Assembly (NCBI GenBank): GCA_017652345.1 | Contig: JAGCBE010000044.1 | Coordinates: forward strand, 1 to 5,121 | DNA length: 5,121 nucleotides | Source: Methanobrevibacter sp. | Lineage (GTDB): Archaea > Methanobacteriota > Methanobacteria > Methanobacteriales > Methanobacteriaceae | Direction: 5' to 3' | In this document: positions 3,256 through 5,121 of the stretch, one piece after another | Numbering within the stretch: the stretch's first letter is position 1 | How the letters are laid out: every line of letters starts with the position of its first letter | Made by a program: the position numbers and the translations under genes | The notes under the pieces: generated by a model | The model's input: only the letters and a program-made list of their open reading frames with translations | Databases searched by the model: none | Told to the model about the DNA's origin: nothing

Positions 3256-3438
3256 AGTGAAGGGGAGGAGAGAGGTTGAATGCTGGCAACCCTTACTTCA
3301 CCTCCATAGACAAATAAGCTGGGAGCTGGGAGCTGGACCCGCATAAGCTGGAGTTGCGGTTTATCTAGCAGCTGGGTTTGGCTTTGACAAAAGCTTTTCG
3401 CGCTGCAGGCGAGAAGCTGCTCTTAAGCTAGAATAACC
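3256..3438 (+). ncRNA. Highly structured RNA of unknown family
   Basis: A strong promoter is followed by about 180 nt with no long ORF but dense base pairing. Visible helices are GTGAAG 3257-3262 with CTTCAC 3296-3301; GGTTG 3274-3278 with CAACC 3287-3291; CCGCA 3339-3343 with TGCGG 3355-3359; TCTAGC 3364-3369 with GCTAGA 3427-3432, extended as AGCAGCT/AGCTGCT; GCTTT/AAAGC at 3381-3394; and a 10-bp stem, AGCTTTTCGC 3392-3401 with GCGAGAAGCT 3409-3418, with loop GCTGCAG. The last two share bases and are alternatives. The heptamer AGCTGGR occurs five times between 3317 and 3376. No U-run follows the final helix, so the 3' end is uncertain. I do not recognise it as tmRNA, RNase P, 6S, SRP RNA, tRNA or a common riboswitch, and no plus-strand gene follows that it could control in cis. 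Confidence 0.62.
3280..3309 (+). CDS. Possible 9-codon mini-ORF (or overlapping 13-codon TTG ORF) at the RNA's 5' end
   Basis: GGGGAGGAG (3262-3270) is the strongest Shine-Dalgarno match in the window. The ATG at 3280 reads MLATLTSPP then TAG; Pro-Pro before a stop is a known slow or stalling context. An alternative TTG at 3276, better spaced from GGAGG, reads MNAGNPYFTSIDK and stops at 3315-3317. Both lie in the first hairpins of the structured RNA, with the ATG exposed in an 8-nt loop. It could be a regulatory leader peptide or a ribosome-occupying minigene. It could also be chance. Confidence 0.33.
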   Translation: MLATLTSPP

Positions 3439-3468
3439 AAAAAAATACACACCCTTTTTAAGGGTGTG
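3439..3468 (-). terminator. Intrinsic terminator of the helicase gene
   Basis: On the minus strand CACACCCTT pairs perfectly with AAGGGTGTG around AAA (3468-3448), followed by TA and seven T residues (3445-3439). On the plus strand the same hairpin lacks a following T-run, so it is not an obvious terminator for the convergent RNA. Confidence 0.93.
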
Positions 3469-3476
3469 GTCAAAAA

Positions 3477-4799
3477 TCAACACAAAATTTTATTATTAAT
3501 TCTGTATTGTTTTAAATGTTTAGCTCCATAACGTCGGTCTTCAAAAATAAAAGTATCACTCCATTCCTTTTGAACCGCAGCCCAAGTAGTAAGTTGAGTT
3601 TTATAATCCTTAGAGTAAATGGGAGTTGTTTTTAGCAACTCCTTTATTTCTTTTGCCCCATGCCAAAGAAAATAACAAGTTGGAAAATGGTCTTCTGCCC
3701 GCACAAATTCAACAAGACCGCGCGCATCATTTAATAAATATTTATTATTGGGCTCATACCTCGCACGAATAAATTGCCCAATATCACTATAAGAAGTAGA
3801 ATTACAAAACCAATCTTGAAAACGTTGGTCACAAATATCCAATGACCGCCCCGCGGCTTGATTAGTAATAACACAATTATATTTCTCTGGCACCAATTTT
3901 TTGGTTACCATATATCGTCCATCCGCGCGCATTTCATCTGTTACTAAATGTTTCCAATCTGGGTTATCATAAGACCAATAAAGAAAAACATTAAACCCCA
4001 TAGAAGAAAATAACTCTTTAAGCCGCAACATATCTGAAATACGATTTGTAAATACCCAAGGACAAATATTTGACTGAGGAGTAATTGCACCAGAAGATAC
4101 ATAAGCTGCAATACTTTCAATATAATAAGTATTCTTAGCATCAAAAATTTCTTGTAGCTTACCGTGTAAAATATAATTTACATACATTCCAAATAGCGGA
4201 GCTGCGGCTTCTGGAGTAGCAGAAATTGCTAATAAAATAATTCGTTTGGGCTCTAAAATTATTGTTTGAATTAAATAAATAAAAGATGTCACACTAGTAT
4301 GCTTTCCTTCTTGTAGAAGGGAAGCAATTTTTTCTTCATTTAAATCAGGGAACATTTTTTTTACTTTATTTACTTCAGCCTCATAATATTGTTGAATATC
4401 ATCAAATTCATCCCAAACAATTAAATCTATATCTTGTAACCAATCTACTTCTCGCCGCAATAAAGCCGCGAAAGTTTGATAACACATAACATGAATATAA
4501 TTCACATCATCTTCACTAGTCCAAAATTTATTTTGACGGTGAACAAACCATCCATCCATATCTTTATCTGTAAAAACTTTCGCTACATTTGAATGACCTT
4601 CTACAATAGCATCGCGCGAAGATTTATTATGTATTAAATAAATAATATGTTTTTTTTCACGAGCTAATTTTAAAATACGTTCATCAAACATTAAAGTAGT
4701 TTTGCCCCAACCACGCGGAGCTGCAAGAATATTAAAAGCTCCTGGTTGAATTTTACTTAAATCATCATCTGTAATAATTTGAGAAAGAAATTGTCTCAT
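3477..4799 (-). CDS. Divergent SF2 DEAD/DEAH-like helicase ATPase
   Basis: This 440-aa protein has the motif order of a superfamily 2 helicase. Walker A is APRGWGKTT (27-35, K33) and an Ia-like segment is HIIYLIHNK (51-59). CYQTF (106-110) is the usual helix before motif II. Walker B/motif II is VWDEFDD (128-134, D130 and E131), and motif III is SATP (193-196). Motif IV is PWVFTN (247-252), motif V ITNQAAGRSLDI (311-322) and motif VI QFIRAR (342-347). The motif II variant (DEFD) and the reduced motif VI place it outside the well-known DEAD subfamilies. No nuclease or zinc domain is visible. A terminase large subunit shares the Walker A, DE and SATP pattern, but motifs V and VI favour a helicase. 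Its role is probably in DNA replication, recombination or remodelling of the element; the exact substrate is unknown. GAGGTG (4810-4805) lies 5 nt before the ATG. It is monocistronic and strongly AT-rich, with GC-rich Arg and Ala codons. Confidence 0.85.
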   Translation of the reverse strand: MRQFLSQIITDDDLSKIQPGAFNILAAPRGWGKTTLMFDERILKLAREKKHIIYLIHNKSSRDAIVEGHSNVAKVFTDKDMDGWFVHRQNKFWTSEDDVNYIHVMCYQTFAALLRREVDWLQDIDLIVWDEFDDIQQYYEAEVNKVKKMFPDLNEEKIASLLQEGKHTSVTSFIYLIQTIILEPKRIILLAISATPEAAAPLFGMYVNYILHGKLQEIFDAKNTYYIESIAAYVSSGAITPQSNICPWVFTNRISDMLRLKELFSSMGFNVFLYWSYDNPDWKHLVTDEMRADGRYMVTKKLVPEKYNCVITNQAAGRSLDICDQRFQDWFCNSTSYSDIGQFIRARYEPNNKYLLNDARGLVEFVRAEDHFPTCYFLWHGAKEIKELLKTTPIYSKDYKTQLTTWAAVQKEWSDTFIFEDRRYGAKHLKQYRINNKILC

Positions 4800-4817
4800 A
4801 TCTTCACCTCATAATTT

Positions 4818-4846
4818 ATTATAACATAAATTTTTAACTTTGTCAA
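4818..4846 (-). promoter_or_regulatory. Sigma-A promoter of the helicase gene
   Basis: On the minus strand TTGACA (4846-4841) and TATAAT (4823-4818) form a full consensus with a 17-bp spacer. The start site is near 4811, so the mRNA leader would be only about 12 nt and begins almost at the Shine-Dalgarno sequence. The TTTAAC extension and a boundary palindrome are both absent here. Confidence 0.9.
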
Positions 4847-4916
4847 TCCTTCTATTAATTAGTGTTTTTATTACCAAAAAATATCACTATTTTCTTCTTT
4901 TTGATGGTATTTATTT

Positions 4917-4975
4917 GGTGGTATTTTTTGAGGTATTTCCTCGGGCCCCTTATAAATACCTGAAAAAATACCACC
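4917..4975. repeat. 22-bp inverted repeat with GGTATTT heptamers and GGGCCC centre
   Basis: The 22-base arms 4917-4938 and 4954-4975 are inverted copies with a single mismatch, separated by 15 bp containing GGGCCC (4943-4948). Each arm carries two GGTATTT units (4920-4926, 4932-4938 and the inverse at 4954-4960, 4966-4972). A fifth lies at 4906-4912. No T-run follows on either strand, so a terminator is unlikely. Confidence 0.75.
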
Positions 4976-5018
4976 ATTTAAAACATTATAAAAATTTTAT
5001 ATATATTTAAAAGTAGTA

Positions 5019-5068
5019 TTTTTTTTACTGTACCCTTCCCCCCCCCCATATATACAGTAGAAAAAAAA
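5019..5068. repeat. Inverted repeat enclosing a poly-C tract
   Basis: TTTTTTTTACTGTA (5019-5032) pairs with TACAGTA-G-AAAAAAAA (5053-5068), with one bulged G. The 20-nt loop is CCCTT, ten consecutive C (5038-5047) and ATATA. The C-tract length may be affected by sequencing error. Confidence 0.6.
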
Positions 5069-5121
5069 CTATAATTTTACTATATACAAATTTTTTATTA
5101 TTTTTCCCCTTATATATAATA

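Larger units (their letters stand above)
4861..5121. other. Gene-free, extremely AT-rich region, possible origin or regulatory region
   Basis: No ORF with a ribosome site was found on either strand. The DNA is A/T-rich apart from one GGGCCC centre and one C-tract. It holds several TATATA and poly-A/T tracts and two large inverted repeats. An AT-rich, easily melted segment with repeated heptamers next to a helicase gene is compatible with a replication origin, but no initiator gene is visible. Confidence 0.4.

Noticed and set aside
3257..3346. A 29-codon GTG reading through the structured RNA
   Set aside because: It starts at the predicted first bases of the RNA with no ribosome site; the strong SD fits the ATG at 3280 or TTG at 3276 instead.
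3256..3438. tRNA, tmRNA or CRISPR repeat in the structured region
   Set aside because: There is no TTCGA-type T-loop, acceptor pairing, CCA end, tag reading frame or regularly spaced repeat with spacers.
4917..4975. Inverted repeat as a transcription terminator
   Set aside because: Neither strand has a T-run after the stem, and no gene ends nearby.

Overview
The window looks like an accessory (early or 'moron'-type) region of a mobile element, most likely a bacteriophage or prophage of a low-GC Bacillota host such as a gut Clostridia. The evidence is as follows. All eight recognisable promoters are near-consensus sigma-A promoters with exactly 17-bp spacers. Ribosome sites are purine-rich. 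Genes are tiny and mostly unrecognisable. There is one AbrB-type regulator, one small GNAT enzyme, a small 'Fragile-X-F'-like membrane protein and a divergent SF2 helicase. No structural, integrase or plasmid replication gene is present, so phage versus plasmid cannot be settled here.

Layout. Positions 1-3150 are a run of independent cassettes. Four plus-strand genes come first: 107-451 (charged-helix protein), 580-981 (GNAT acetyltransferase), 1118-1318 (66-aa membrane protein) and 1411-1758 (protein with an Asp/Glu tail). Then come a minus-strand three-gene operon (2637 down to 1851) and a minus-strand AbrB-like gene (3047-2760). Almost every cassette has its own promoter and its own intrinsic terminator. 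Six copies of an imperfect palindrome mark the cassette ends (AT-rich arms of the form ATGTTAAATTTTC around a GGCCGGCC-like core, about 35-39 bp). Because the element is palindromic, cassettes in either orientation present the same ends. This is the most striking feature of the window.

Positions 3150-3476 hold no protein gene of normal size. They carry an operator-like repeat cluster, a strong plus-strand promoter and a roughly 180-nt highly structured RNA of unknown family, which begins with a strong Shine-Dalgarno sequence and a 9- or 13-codon mini-ORF. Convergent to it is a 440-aa SF2 helicase-like ATPase (4799-3477, minus) with its own promoter and terminator. The last 260 bases are extremely AT-rich and gene-free, with a 22-bp inverted repeat built from GGTATTT heptamers and a poly-C loop hairpin; they could be a replication or regulatory region.

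The genes do not form a pathway that can be read from sequence. Their shared control signals and boundaries suggest a bank of exchangeable, individually expressed host-interaction genes. Leader hairpins shared by three units, and stop codons placed inside terminator loops in four, show that the transcription units follow common design rules although the coding sequences differ strongly in base composition.
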